A stretch of DNA of 64,000 nt from Austropuccinia psidii (taxonomy: Eukaryota; Basidiomycota; Pucciniomycetes; Pucciniales; Sphaerophragmiaceae), in NCBI GenBank assembly GCA_023105745.1, contig JALGQZ010000003.1:46408196-46472195 (forward strand). The letters are read 5' to 3'. Numbering within the stretch: position 1 is the stretch's first letter; each line of letters starts with the position of its first letter. This document shows positions 34,535 to 44,960 of this stretch, one piece after another. The notes beneath the pieces are model-generated. The model had not been told where the DNA came from. It did not search any database and saw only the letters and a list, made by a program, of their open reading frames with translations. Made by a program: the position numbers and the translations under genes.

Positions 34535-35212
34535 TTATTCAATTTCCTTCCTGCTTTCAAGACTTTCTGGGTAAGGAGGTCTCCTGAGCATGGGTGGATA
34601 AGGTCTTTCCACATCCAGAGATAGTTCTATATCATGGCCTTTCATCTTGCCTAGTGGTTCTTCACCAATGGAAAATGCTGGTCTGTTCTTCCTCAGCAAC
34701 TTCACTAAACTTCGTTTTTGTTTACTGGTGAGGGTAGTGCTAAACTGGCCCTCCCTGAAATCATTCAGTAGCTCCTCTACTGGGTCATGGGTAGAGATTT
34801 GGAATATATCAAGTGAAAATTTCCTCTCCTTGTTGGTACCAATGGTAATATGCCTGTTTTTACTATTGTAAATATCTATGCCATACATGCTTTGGTAATT
34901 GGTTCCCAGCAAGAACCCTTGGATGTGGGCATCATCAAGCACTACAAACTTTGTGTTGAGCCTGATATTACCTTTCCTGTGAGGTATAATTATTTCTTTA
35001 ATAATTGTACCAATTGAAGTCATCTTTCCTGATGCACTCTTCAAGTTTTTTGCCTTGGTTGGCAAGCACTGTTTTGCCCAATTTGGGAAGTGGTTATTAA
35101 GATAATTTCTGGCCACTATGGAGCAGTGTGCCCCACTATCAATGATCAATGGATCTTGAGCATTGTCAATACAGACAGTCATTTTTGTGGCTGTTCCATG
35201 TATATATGCCAT
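34535..35212 (-). pseudogene. Aspartic protease and RT N-terminus of B3
   Basis: Retropepsin active site IIDSGAH, with GAT-AGT-GGG at 35,140-35,132; flap-side LLGTNYQSMYG near 34,890. Then the TLTSKQKRSL linker, RPAFSIGEEPLGK and RPYPPMLRRPPYP at the RT start. Stops at TAA 34,535 (KEIE-stop-HINE). Confidence 0.88.
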
Positions 35213-35320
35213 TCCTCTGGTTGGTGTGACCAGGAATGTTTATGCATCTTGGGTATGTTTGCACAAGTTTTTGTTGCCAGTATCCTGTGCCATCCCTTCT
35301 TCCAACTGTATGTCCTGAAT

Positions 35321-36325
35321 TTATAGTGGTGTTTCCTCTTTGTATTCCACTATAAATTCTTCTCTTGGGTCTTGGTCATCATCAGATGGATCTCTGATGG
35401 CATCACCCATGGAGTCTGATTCAGAAACCTCTGTTGGGTATTTCTCCTCTGGGACTTTTTCAATGGCATAGACTCTTTTCTTTGCCTTTAGAAAGTTGTT
35501 GGCATAGTGGTCTGTTGACCCACAATTGTGAGAATAATTCTTCTTCTTTGCTACTTCTGCCACCCTTTCTTTGGGTTTGTCTTTAAACTCTACTTTTAAA
35601 GGTTGTTTTTCTTTGAAACCACTGCTCTTATATGGGGTTAATTTTCCTGTATTAGTTCTTTTCCTTATTTCTTGTAAGGTATTAGCAATGTAATCCAGAG
35701 TGCAATTTTGGTTGCATCTGCATTGTACTGCATGCTCTAGTTCTCCTGGCAGTTGTGCCAGAAGCTTGTGATTCCTCATTTGGATGTTCATCTGAGGATA
35801 AATGGCTTTAAGTCTTTTAGACTGTCTAAGACACGACTCATATGGATCTTTGTCCACAGAGTATTTGTCATTTTCAAATGAAATGGTCTTTTGCCATACC
35901 CAAGTACCATTACTGTACTTTTGAATGATTTGACTCTTCCACCATGGCCAGTTTCTTCTGCCATGGATTTCTTCCATTTCTGCATACCATATACTAGCAT
36001 GACCTTTAAATTCTGTATCTAGTCTGGCAGTAATCCAGTAATCTTGTATGCTTGGTACGTCAATGAAGAGTCCATCAATATAATCTATGAGTTCTATATG
36101 ATCATAATCTCCTGTTCCAGAGAATTTGGGACAGCTTGAGGCCTCAGGAAGCTGTCTCAAGGCTTCCTTTTCAGAATAAGACATATTATCTCCATGCTGG
36201 TATTGTGATGGAGATATTGCCTTATTGCCCAACATGGCATCTGGTTTGATTTCATCTGGGCAATATGGATTGGCCATAACATGGCCTTGTGGTTGGGGCT
36301 TCATGTTATGGTAGACATTAAACAA
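35321..36325 (-). pseudogene. Capsid and nucleocapsid of B3
   Basis: Same frame as the previous entry. Capsid-like region with LPEASSCPKFSGTGDYDH, GHASIWYAEM, NWPWWKSQIIQKY and LLAQLPGELEHAVQCRC, typical of Ty3 Gag. The zinc knuckle is damaged: the first Cys is Ser (SHNCGSTDH) and the last is Phe (YANNF), unlike the intact knuckle in B2. Ends at TAA 35,321 (ETPL-stop-IQD context). Confidence 0.85.
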
Positions 36326-36373
36326 TTTGTTTATATCTTGGTCCAGACAATCCCTGTCCCTTCTGCTGTGGTG

Positions 36374-37393
36374 TCATTCTTCAAAGACTATATTCAGTCT
36401 TTTGTTGGTTTCTTCAGAGGCTTTTCTCAATTGAGAATTTCCTTCTTGAAGAGTTTTAACAATTTTATCCGTGGAGGCTGTTAATTCTTTCATCCTCTCA
36501 TGGCTTCCTTCAGGTTCTGCAAACTGCTTTTGAGTTTTCTCAGCATATTGGGACATTTGTAACCACAGTGAATCACTGTTTAAGCTACTCTCAGGTGAGA
36601 CAGCATTATGTTCAATCTGAGTGGGGGTAATATTTCTATTAATAGAGCTACTGATTCTAGAGTGGTTTACAACTACTTCTGGTTCTTGTGCACTTCTTTC
36701 ACCAAATCCAACAACTTCTGCCTCATTGGGTCTGACTCTCTCTTCCTTTGATTGCAAGAGGTATTGTTTTTCCCCTTGTATCCTTGTCTTCTCCTGGAAA
36801 CCTCCTGGAATTGTGAAGAATGGTGACTCCTGGTCACTGACTTGTTGGTTTGTGAATGGTGTGAAGCCACTGGAGAGCTGGTTTGGCCTGCTCCTTGCGA
36901 GCCTGAAGGAATCTGAGTAGGCCCTGTCTGGGTTGACTGTTCTTGTATAGCTTGGATAGTTGCTTGATTCTCCCTTATCCTGTTTGCCCTTGCCTCCAGG
37001 AGTCTGAACTTCCTGGTAGGATTCCAACCTTTGGTGATTACCATCAGGTCCTTGAAGTCTATCTCTTGGATAGAGATCCGCTGGCAACTTGCCCCAAGTT
37101 CTTCCCAGTGAGATTCCAGGTTGAACCTCTTGTTTTCCATGCTCCATTGAAATAAATCTTTGAGGAGTTGGTGGAGCTGAAGAGCTTGATTCATATCCTT
37201 CCAGTCCTCTGGTTTTAGGTTCCTGTTGAATTGGAGTGTGAATGGCAGGGAATATATTATCTCCCTCATTGTTTTGCCATCTACCACTGTGTCCAAGGTG
37301 TCCTCTTCCAGGTCTTCTGGTTCTAGACAAGCTTTCTCTGTCCTCTTGCTGGTTCCTTTGGAAGCCAAGGTCTCTGAGGTTTACAGGTGACAT
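36374..37393 (-). pseudogene. Gag N-terminal region of B3 (shares DNA with ORF1)
   Basis: 339 codons from ATG 37,393 to TGA 36,374. The first about 230 residues are polar, rich in Q, E, S, P and G, with no hydrophobic core; this is the part that overlaps ORF1. The last about 110 residues form a probable coiled coil (LWLQMSQYAEKTQKQF, LTASTDKIVKTLQEG, ASEETNKRLN). The ATG lies inside the intron proposed for ORF0-ORF1. In B2 an ATG occurs at the equivalent place in the same frame. Confidence 0.8.
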
Positions 37394-37742
37394 ATCAGTG
37401 TTTGAAAGCAGTAAAAAACTTTATGTTCTTAGGGTATTTACCTTTGACTGTTCCTTGTACAAGTTTGTTGTCTGCTGATTTGGGAAATTTACCTTTAGAG
37501 GTTACAACTAGGACAATTACTGTAATCTTCCCTTTACAAGTGGTTAAGGTTGGTTTACCTTGTATTGATGCAGAGTTTTGTGGTTTTCTACTCCTCTGGG
37601 TGGCTATTGGTGTCCACTTCTTTGCTGTAATCAGGCCTTCACTGTGCCTCTTTGCTTTGCTCTTGTTTCCCTCTGGCTCTGAGGGTGTCACTGATGTGTT
37701 GGCCTGTGACTGGGTCTCTAGTGGGATATAGTTTTCTCCCAC
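36673..37742 (-). CDS. ORF0-ORF1 of B3: spliced gene overlapping gag
   Basis: Exon 37,742-37,442 (ORF0; SEGLITAKKWTP, QNSASIQGKPTLTTC, basic end VQGTVK) and exon 37,373-36,673 (ORF1), joined in phase 1 by removing intron 37,441-37,374. ORF1 reads EPEDLEEDTLD, LPFTLQFNRNLKPEDWKD, KGWNPTRKFR (GWNP at 37,029-37,018), a polar middle, and a basic, helical end KLLDLVKEVHKNQK before TAG 36,673. ORF1 has no ATG at its 5' border, so it needs the upstream exon. It lies in the +1 frame relative to gag, as in A1 and B2. ORF0 itself opens after a TGA without ATG, so one more exon upstream is possible. Function unknown. Confidence 0.6.
37374..37441 (-). other. Predicted 68-nt intron containing the gag-frame ATG
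   Basis: Donor GTAAAT, branch site CACTGAT, acceptor CCTCAG. Joins ORF0 to ORF1 in phase 1. The unspliced ORF0 stop (TGA at 37,395-37,397) and the ATG of the gag frame (37,393-37,391) are both inside it. Confidence 0.6.
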
Positions 37743-38309
37743 TGAATCAAAACAGGAAAAAGAGGGCTTAATGTCAGTTAAGACGTCTCAAAATTCTGTT
37801 TACACATCTAAGAATGGGCACTGAGCTTTGTATATTACTATAATCTGCCCTGTATAATGACAGTGTAATCAAATTAACAATTTGACGTCAGAATTACAGC
37901 TGTTGGTACCCTGTTACACTGTTTGTGTACCAGTATCCCCCAGATTGACTTGTGGTTTTCAAGTACAATCTGTATAAGTGTAATTAAGTCAACAATACCC
38001 TTAACCACGCCTCAACTGTTGGTTTTACAGTCAGAGGTGTCCTTATTTAGTCAAAAATACAGGACTCATTAATGTCTGAAGTATTTTTGTATGTAAAACA
38101 CCCCAAAAGTAAATCTCTTGTGGTTATTAGCCACGTAAGAAGTACTTTTATAATATGAGTATAAAATGGTATATACACTCATTAACAATATAAAATATAT
38201 GATATATATATTTTATCAAGAATAGGCCTAAAAACATAGAAACAATTTCCAAAAAGTAATATATAAGTGAAAAACCTACTTGTAAGGTCCGAAAATTCCA
38301 AACAAACAC
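37743..38309 (-). other. Leader of B3
   Basis: Between primer binding site and ORF0; homologous to the B2 leader. No long shared frame. An acceptor-like TGATTCAG at about 37,743-37,750 precedes ORF0. Confidence 0.55.
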
Positions 38310-38322
38310 CGCCAGGCCCCCA
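38310..38322 (-). other. Primer binding site, B3
   Basis: Minus strand TGGGGGCCTGGCG, three bases (TTT) after the LTR end. Confidence 0.65.
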
Positions 38323-38325
38323 AAA

Positions 38326-39785
38326 TGTTGGGATGAAACTATGGTAAAGTGGTAAATAGGCTAGTTTGAGCTTTAACTATGTTTATAACACGGTTATAAA
38401 TATTAAAATAAAGTTGTTTTCAAGATAATAAGGGCTATAATTAAATAAAAAGGGCTTTACTATTGGGAAATAGTGGTGGTGAGCACTTCTGAAAGCCCTG
38501 GGTGCAGTATTACCAGTTGGATTACTATAATAAGAACTACAATACTAAAGCTTATAGTATAGCCTGATTATTTTCTAAGATTAAAACCTTTTTTGACAGC
38601 TTACTATGTAGGAATTCAAGAGCAGGATGAGGAAAGCTTTTCTGGCTGTGAAGAGCCCCCCTTTTTATCCTGAAATGGGGTGAAAAGGTGGCTAGACCTT
38701 TCCACATAGAGGAAGTGAAGATTTTTCACTCTCTAGGACAGGCCTGTGGTTTACAAAAGGCCTGTATAGCCTGTATAGGGCTTGTATGTGGTTTTGAAAC
38801 CACATCTGGGCAGGTTTCACCAATACAGGGTGAACATTTTCATCTGGGGACCACCCAGCCTGATTCTGATGTGTATGACGCGTAGAATGCTGTACAGAAC
38901 CTGTATGGGACCCCAGTATTGAATTAACTATGAGTTATTTTAGTAAAACAAGCTTCTTTGTCAGTTTGACACCTCATAATCATGGTTATGGGATATTATC
39001 CCATAGTAAAGCTGTATTGGTCAAAATGTGGGATTTTGACCTTAAAACAGCTATACCTTTGTCAGTTCTTGAGATATCAACCTCAAAACTGAATTGGTGT
39101 GTAACCTGTATGTGTTCTACACAATGGTACCTTATTTGGTATGGCTATCATTAAATATGACAAAGTTATCCCATGTAAAATTTCTTTGTACATGTGCCTG
39201 TTTTTAGGCAAAAGCTGTATTGGGCTTGTTTGCCCTATAAATTTTGTTCTAGTGGAGATATGGAGAAATGGATGACACCAGCAGATAGTCCTGATTGTTC
39301 TATTTCCAAGAAGACCCCACTTTAGGTATGTTACACTAAAACTGTAGAAGTTAGATGAGAGGTGAATGTTTTATTTGGCCTTATTTGGCCTGAATTTGAC
39401 CATGACTTCTGTAATACTGGTGCTAGCTCCGTTTGGTTGGTACCATTGGATAGCCCTGGCTTAGAGCTTCATTTGATATCCCTGACTTAGAGCGTCATTT
39501 AGAATACCCTTTTGATGGGGTTAGGCCTCCTACTCTGTATTCCAGATGAGAGGTGAAAATTAAGGTTTATTCTCAGCAACAACTTTGAGCAGGAATAACT
39601 TTTTTATTCTTTGTCCTATGATGATGGGACTTGTATATTTGGAAAGGGGTGAGTTTCCTCTTTCTTTCTATTCCTTTTGAGCTAATTTGGCTCAGCTCCA
39701 TGTTTTGGTGGTATCTTGGCTATACCATTGGTTTATGGTATTTGGCTGTCATGCTTGTGCTCTGGTTTTGAGTCACAGGCTGACA
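38326..39785 (-). repeat. 5' LTR of B3 (1460 bp)
   Basis: Left end TGTTGGGATG, right end GGCTGACA. Slightly longer than the 3' LTR: a TTTGATATCCCTGACTTAGAGC-type duplication of about 24 bp is visible near 39,470-39,500. Confidence 0.9.
38661..38670 (-). promoter_or_regulatory. Candidate TATA box in the B3 5' LTR
   Basis: Minus strand GGATAAAAAG, conserved in B2 and in the B3 3' LTR; would drive the genomic RNA. Confidence 0.4.
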
Positions 39786-39966
39786 GCTTTAAGCTGTTTT
39801 CAGGTGGTGCAAATTACACTTGTTGGCTTCAAAACCTCAAATTCAATTGGGCCACAGAACCTGTGACTCAAATCTGGGAAAAAGTAACTTATTTTTTGTG
39901 TTTATTTTTAAATCTAAAGCCTAGCAGAAAGCAATTTATGGGATTATAAAGCCTTTGAAGCCATGA
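39786..39966 (-). repeat. Family C LTR, proximal part (cut by B3)
   Basis: Reverse complement aligns with about 63,150-63,330 (GAGTCACAGGTTCTGTGG for GAGTTACAGGGTCTGTGG; GAGGTTTTGAAGCCAAC for GAGGTTTTGATACCAAC). Confidence 0.65.
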
Positions 39967-39980
39967 TTCCTTTTTCCCCA
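39967..39980 (-). other. Polypurine tract before the split family C LTR
   Basis: Minus strand TGGGGAAAAAGGAA. It shows that this LTR is a 3' LTR whose internal region lay to the right. Confidence 0.5.
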
Positions 39981-40855
39981 CAAAAAAAACTTTTCACATT
40001 TTTGATTTTATTCTTCCACATGTACTTTAATCAAATATTTGTATATGTAATTTAATTTCAAAACTAAGTTATGCTGCTGTGATTATCAATTCCTCAGTTG
40101 CAAATTGAGGATAAATTATGTGATAAAAGCCAATTTTTTTAAAATAGATTGAAAATAATTGAATTTCTCATAGTATGAGAACTCATCTTCTGTGGGATTA
40201 AAATGAGGAAGTACCTGGAGGGGGAAATCACAGGTAACTAGTTTTGAATTGCTAATAACTCCTGTAACCAAGGGTGGCAAGGGTGTATTTCCTGCCCCTC
40301 CTAAAATACTGAACAAAATCTTCCGTGGAGCTCACAAACCAAATTAAAATTAGCAAGTGGCTTTACAACTGCAGAAGACAAAATTCAGCAGTCTCAGCTC
40401 AGACCTATTCAATATATAATATGAAAAATAATGTCAGTAATTTTGGTTAAATTTGAGATTTTAATGAAATACTTGCCTGTATAATTTTTTTTTCTTTTAG
40501 TGAAATTGGGGTGAGTGGTTTCTTCTTGGTGATAAACATTTGGTAAGATCAGTTAATTAAGGTGTTCAGAAAAATTTCATGAGTGTTGATAAAGGTAATT
40601 TCTTTAAGGTAAAATTATAATAGAGTAAAGTAATTTTTTGAAGGTTTTTTATTTTTTTTAAGAGTGGTTAATAATAAGATAAAATTTTATTTGTTAAATT
40701 TAAGAGGTAAGATTATCTGATATCCGACTTTAAATGGGTAAGTTAATTTTAAATATTGATAAAAAGTGTTAATTTGACTAGGTGAAATATCTTAATAGAG
40801 TTGTAACCCTAATCTTGGGTACTGGATAATTTTTATTTTTATTTTAATAATAATA
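39981..40855. other. AT-rich stretch, nothing identified
   Basis: Should hold the end of a minus-strand family C Pol, but no chromodomain or integrase motif was recognised. Short TAAG/GGTAA-rich runs near 40,600-40,790. Confidence 0.4.
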
Positions 40856-42150
40856 AGATTCCACTGAGCTTAGCTACTGGGTAATCTTTAAAACTATACT
40901 TCCACTGAGCTTAGCTACTGGGCAAGTAAAACTCACTATAATTTTCTGGACTACCTCCCAGGTGAGGGATGAATGATTCCTATTCTCCTACTGTGCAGGG
41001 GATATAATGTGCATGGGGGGATTTTGAAATTTGGGGGGAGAGAGCCCCTCTATTTATACCTTTTGGGAGCCCAGGGGGCCCTCCATGGGAGCTGTCTTTT
41101 TCCACTTTAATTCTTCTTGATTTCATCATGTGAATACATTGTTGGTGAGGACCTTGCATGGGTCAGGTGATTTAAGGTTTGGTGATAATTTTTTCTCTGC
41201 ACAGCCTCCATTCATCACATGATGGTCTTTTGGTGAACTAATTATGATGTTATATTCTTGGATTTTACTTGCATGCATGAGGTGATTTCATTTTGGCTGA
41301 GGATTTTTCTTGTGCACAGCCTTTTTTCTGTCACATGATATTCTGTTGGTGGGTGTAGTATCACATGATGACCTTGTAATTCCTTTGCATATGTCATATT
41401 TTAGGCTTGGTAGAAGTGGCTGTTCAATTTATGCAGGTGTATTGGTTGTTTTTCTTCTTTTTGAACTTTAAAATGAGGTCAGGTGATAATTTCTTTCACT
41501 GAGGAATTAACTTTTCCTTATGAGATGATGTGATTTTTGAGTTTGACACATGCTGTGCTTAGTCATGTGTTTGAGATTTAATTAAAATTTGGTACTGCAT
41601 GCAGTTTGTTGTAACTAGCTTTGGTTTGCATGAGGTAATGAGTGGTGTAAATAAGTTTGATTCTGTTTTAAGGTTTCAAGTGGGGTTACTGTGGATATAA
41701 TATAAGACACTCCTGTGGCTGTGTTGTAAATCAATTGCAGGAATTCCATGGGGCTGGGCTTTGCATCATGTGACTTTGAATGCAAGTTGGCTGTGTAACT
41801 AATGCATGTGTCATTTTCATGCTGCAGGAGTCCTGTGGCTATAGAGGGGGTGTAAAGCTGGGTGGGTGTGTACTTTAAAGGGTGGTACCTTCTTTGTTGT
41901 AACTAGTTTTCTATATGTAACATGATTTTGACATATGCATAATGAAATTGAATAACTTATTTAAACACATACCCTTCCCTTTGGTGCCTGTGCCATGTTG
42001 TTATGAATACATCCAGCTTCTTGCTGTGTGATTGGAGTGTAAGTCTGCCTGTAGGCTGGATTTCCTGCTGTTATGGGGTACTATGAGCTTGAGCCTGGTG
42101 AAAAGAATGGAAGGGATTACCACAATAGCTTTTACACTACACAGCACTTC
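40856..42150. repeat. Unassigned GC-richer block with internal repeats
   Basis: No protein-coding frame. Contains a 21-bp direct repeat 41 bp apart (40,861 and 40,902; GAGCTTAGCTACTGGG core), a degenerate tandem pair of 116 bp (about 41,154-41,350), and five exact TCACATGA/TCATGTGA palindromes (41,126; 41,215; 41,331; 41,361; 41,766). A TTTGGGGGGAGAGAG purine run and a TATTTATACC box lie near 41,033-41,060, so an LTR or non-autonomous element is possible. Confidence 0.45.
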
Positions 42151-42555
42151 TCAATTCCAACACACTAAATGATGGTTAAAGGTATACTTTATGCAGATGA
42201 ATTTGAATTTTGAATTAATATACAGATTTTGATCCTGAATATACTTAAACCTTAATTTTACCTTGTTTATAGTTTAATTACAAAGTTTTCACTCAGAAGT
42301 GACCCAACATGAAACTTCATGGGGATCCCATTGGTCAAATAACATCCATAATCATATCTATAATGAAGAAAGAAACAATAAGATCTATCAATCTTTTCCA
42401 TTTTTTTGAAAAAACTCTTGTCAATGTTTCATTTTAGTTTTATTTTAGTTTTATTTTAGTATATTATTTCAAGTAGAAAAGTTTTTTTAATATTTTAATA
42501 TCTTTATAGGTTTTTGCAAAGATTGATATTTAAATATATTACAAAATAAAATTTT
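42151..42555. other. AT-rich stretch with TTTTAGTTTTA repeat
   Basis: Three tandem TTTATTTTAGT units at about 42,430-42,462. No gene seen. Confidence 0.5.
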
Positions 42556-42570
42556 CATCAATAATTACCA

Positions 42571-44960
42571 ATGATAATTTCATATGTGGTCTTTTGGGTA
42601 TATGAAAATACATTTATGTCTCAAATATTGGAATTAAAGGAGGTTAAAACTCATTTACCAAAGCATTTCACCTTATTTATATATCTTATATATGCTCAGC
42701 ATGGAAATATTCAGAAGAACCAAACTTCCATAGAAAAGATATATGCTTCTGTAACGTAATGTATTACTAATATTGTAAAAAAAGAATCATATAATATAAA
42801 AATCTACAAAGGTTCTTTCTGTACATGTGTTGAGAAGGATTCTCTTATAAAAATCTATATCAATTTGGTTAAACATGCAAGGATAATTGAAAGTGTGAAA
42901 TTCCGAAGTGTTATCTGTAATATGCACACTTTAGATATTTTGAAAGAATCTTTTACATTTTCTCAACCTTTGGGAAGTATCAGAATAAAATAAGAATTTA
43001 TTTTAATCAATAACCATAAGTCACAGCACTTTATAGTTGGTGATGAATATCTCAATATCTATGGTATCATCATGAATAATCATATAAACACACACCTTAA
43101 AATAGGAGAAAGAAAAAGAGTAATAAAAATCTTTACATTAATAATGAATTGGAAGTATGGTAATAAAACAAGTAAGAATTTCAATAAAGACAATTTGTGA
43201 ATTATTAGTCCATTGAAGAACAACTAAATCCTAGAATATAATTGAATAAAAAATGTTTGTATTCTTCTTTCAATATGAAGATACCCTTGATCTGATGAAA
43301 AACAACCGGGAGAAGTAGCAGAAAATTAAGTGTACATAATTATCAATTTGAGGAATACTTATTCCACTAGTTAATGAATGTCAAATTACTGAGATTCCTC
43401 AAGGGTTATAAAAGAATTGGAAATTCGTATGCATTCACTAATGAAACTTGGTAAATTTATAGCGATTAGGAACAATTACAAAGTATTTCTTAAAGCTCCT
43501 GTGATAACATATTTTTATAATTATAAAGAAAGCAAGATTAATTATTTCTAAGAAATTGATCTGTATACTATTCCAGATAGTTATCCAATGGGTAGAATAA
43601 ATCTAATTATAGAGAGATTACTAAATGAACTCTTAATCAGATCTATTGATGATCTTAGATTACTCCATCACAATTCTTAAAACCTCATTCAAGACAACTA
43701 TTGAAAGCCATTTCTCATTTTGGTATATATGAATACCTAGGGATGCCTTTTGGGATCAAAAATGCACTCTCAAATTATCAGAGAATTTCAAAAGCCTTTT
43801 TTTCACATGAATCATTATATTCATTGGTTGAATCATTATTTTCTCAGAAACATGGAGATTTAACTTCAGCATACTTTCATTTTTACTTGTAAAAATTCTA
43901 AAAGAAAATGTGGAAATCTCTCTAAAATATGCAATCTTGGGTTTTATCAGCTGAAAGGTCTGTGAAATCTCTTCTCCATAATAACTCCTTTTTTTAATGA
44001 AATTAAAGAGCTTTAATGATTTCTTTAACCGATTCAATGAAAAAAATGAATTATGTCTTGGATTTTGTTCCTTATCACGGATAAAATATTCATGGTTTTG
44101 CAATAAACACTAAGTAATTCTAAAGATATTGTGATTAAAAAACCTTCTTTTGAATGAACCAGGAAAAAAGAAGAGAACCTTGAAAAATTGAGTATCCCTT
44201 TAACAATGAAGTATTATTATTAATCACTAACTTTAGAATTGCCTCCCAAAATTTATGTTGATGAATGTAGCTAATATTTGTAAGAGGCTCTTCAGAAATT
44301 AAGAATGATTAACTAAATATTTTAGTATAGTAAAAAAATTTTATATAAATACACATGGAACCTGATGAGTTGAAATATCTAGCCAGAAATATTGAGTTCC
44401 TCTTCCTGGTATGAGCTTCATAAGACTTGACTACTATATTAATGACAATTACTGATTTTAATGCTCTTAGATCACTTCTCAACATGAAAACCTCTAAAAG
44501 ACACATTTCAAGATGGCATAATGGTATATGGGAGCACAAATATAATAGTATCATAGTAAATATATATGGAATATTCTATAACAATGGTAATTAAATGAGT
44601 ATATGGGAAGTACCAATAAACTCTATATCCCTTTCCAATATTCTCAAAATGAAGAGCCCAAAATTCCCATTGAAGGAATTAAAATCCCAGATATTGGAAT
44701 AAAATTTCTTTATTCAATCAAATAAATCTAAAATAAATAGAAAATTTGTTTTACTCTAAGTTCTCTAATAGACAGATACTTCAAGGGTAAAGTACTAGCT
44801 ATTCTGTGAGATGGATTATGGAAAACATCCTATGATTATGGAACCTTGCATCTATTTAATAGGAAACTGTAATACAGAAATAAAATACATTTGCAATGTT
44901 ATCTTTTAATAGGAGCTTCATCAATACAATATTGATAGAATAACATGATAATATCCATTT
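42571..44960 (+). pseudogene. Protease, RT and RNase H remnant of the family A relic
   Basis: LKEVKTHLPK (42,650) matches the A1 linker before protease; a decayed [11 protein letters not shown] block lies near 43,040-43,070; [21 protein letters not shown] at about 43,712-43,775 is the RT finger-palm motif; LLNMKTSKRHISRW near 44,475-44,515 is RNase H; PKIPIEGIKIPDIG near 44,650-44,700 is the linker. YIDD and DTG are lost. Stops in every frame. Confidence 0.75.

Larger units (their letters stand above)
31582..37393 (-). pseudogene. Family B Gag-Pol of B3, several stops and one frameshift
   Basis: The gag frame opens at ATG 37,393 and is in one frame to about 33,715, with stops at TGA 36,374, TAA 35,321, TAA 34,535, TAA 34,376 and TAA 34,097. 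An indel near 33,715 shifts the frame, which then continues to the natural stop at 31,582 apart from TGA 32,292 (in place of the Trp in HDWVTL). An 18-bp in-frame deletion lies near 32,205. Domains in order: Gag (37,393-35,500), protease, RT, RNase H, integrase, chromodomain-like tail. Degraded but recognisable throughout. Confidence 0.9.
30122..39785 (-). mobile_element. Full-length Ty3/gypsy copy B3 (family B), 9664 bp
   Basis: Both LTRs (30,122-31,557 and 38,326-39,785), primer binding site, polypurine tract and every coding domain are present. Flanks are GGTTT on the left and GCTTT on the right, a 5-bp target duplication with one mismatch. The element lies inside a minus-strand family C LTR. 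The LTRs differ at many positions over the part compared, so the insertion is not recent. Confidence 0.92.
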
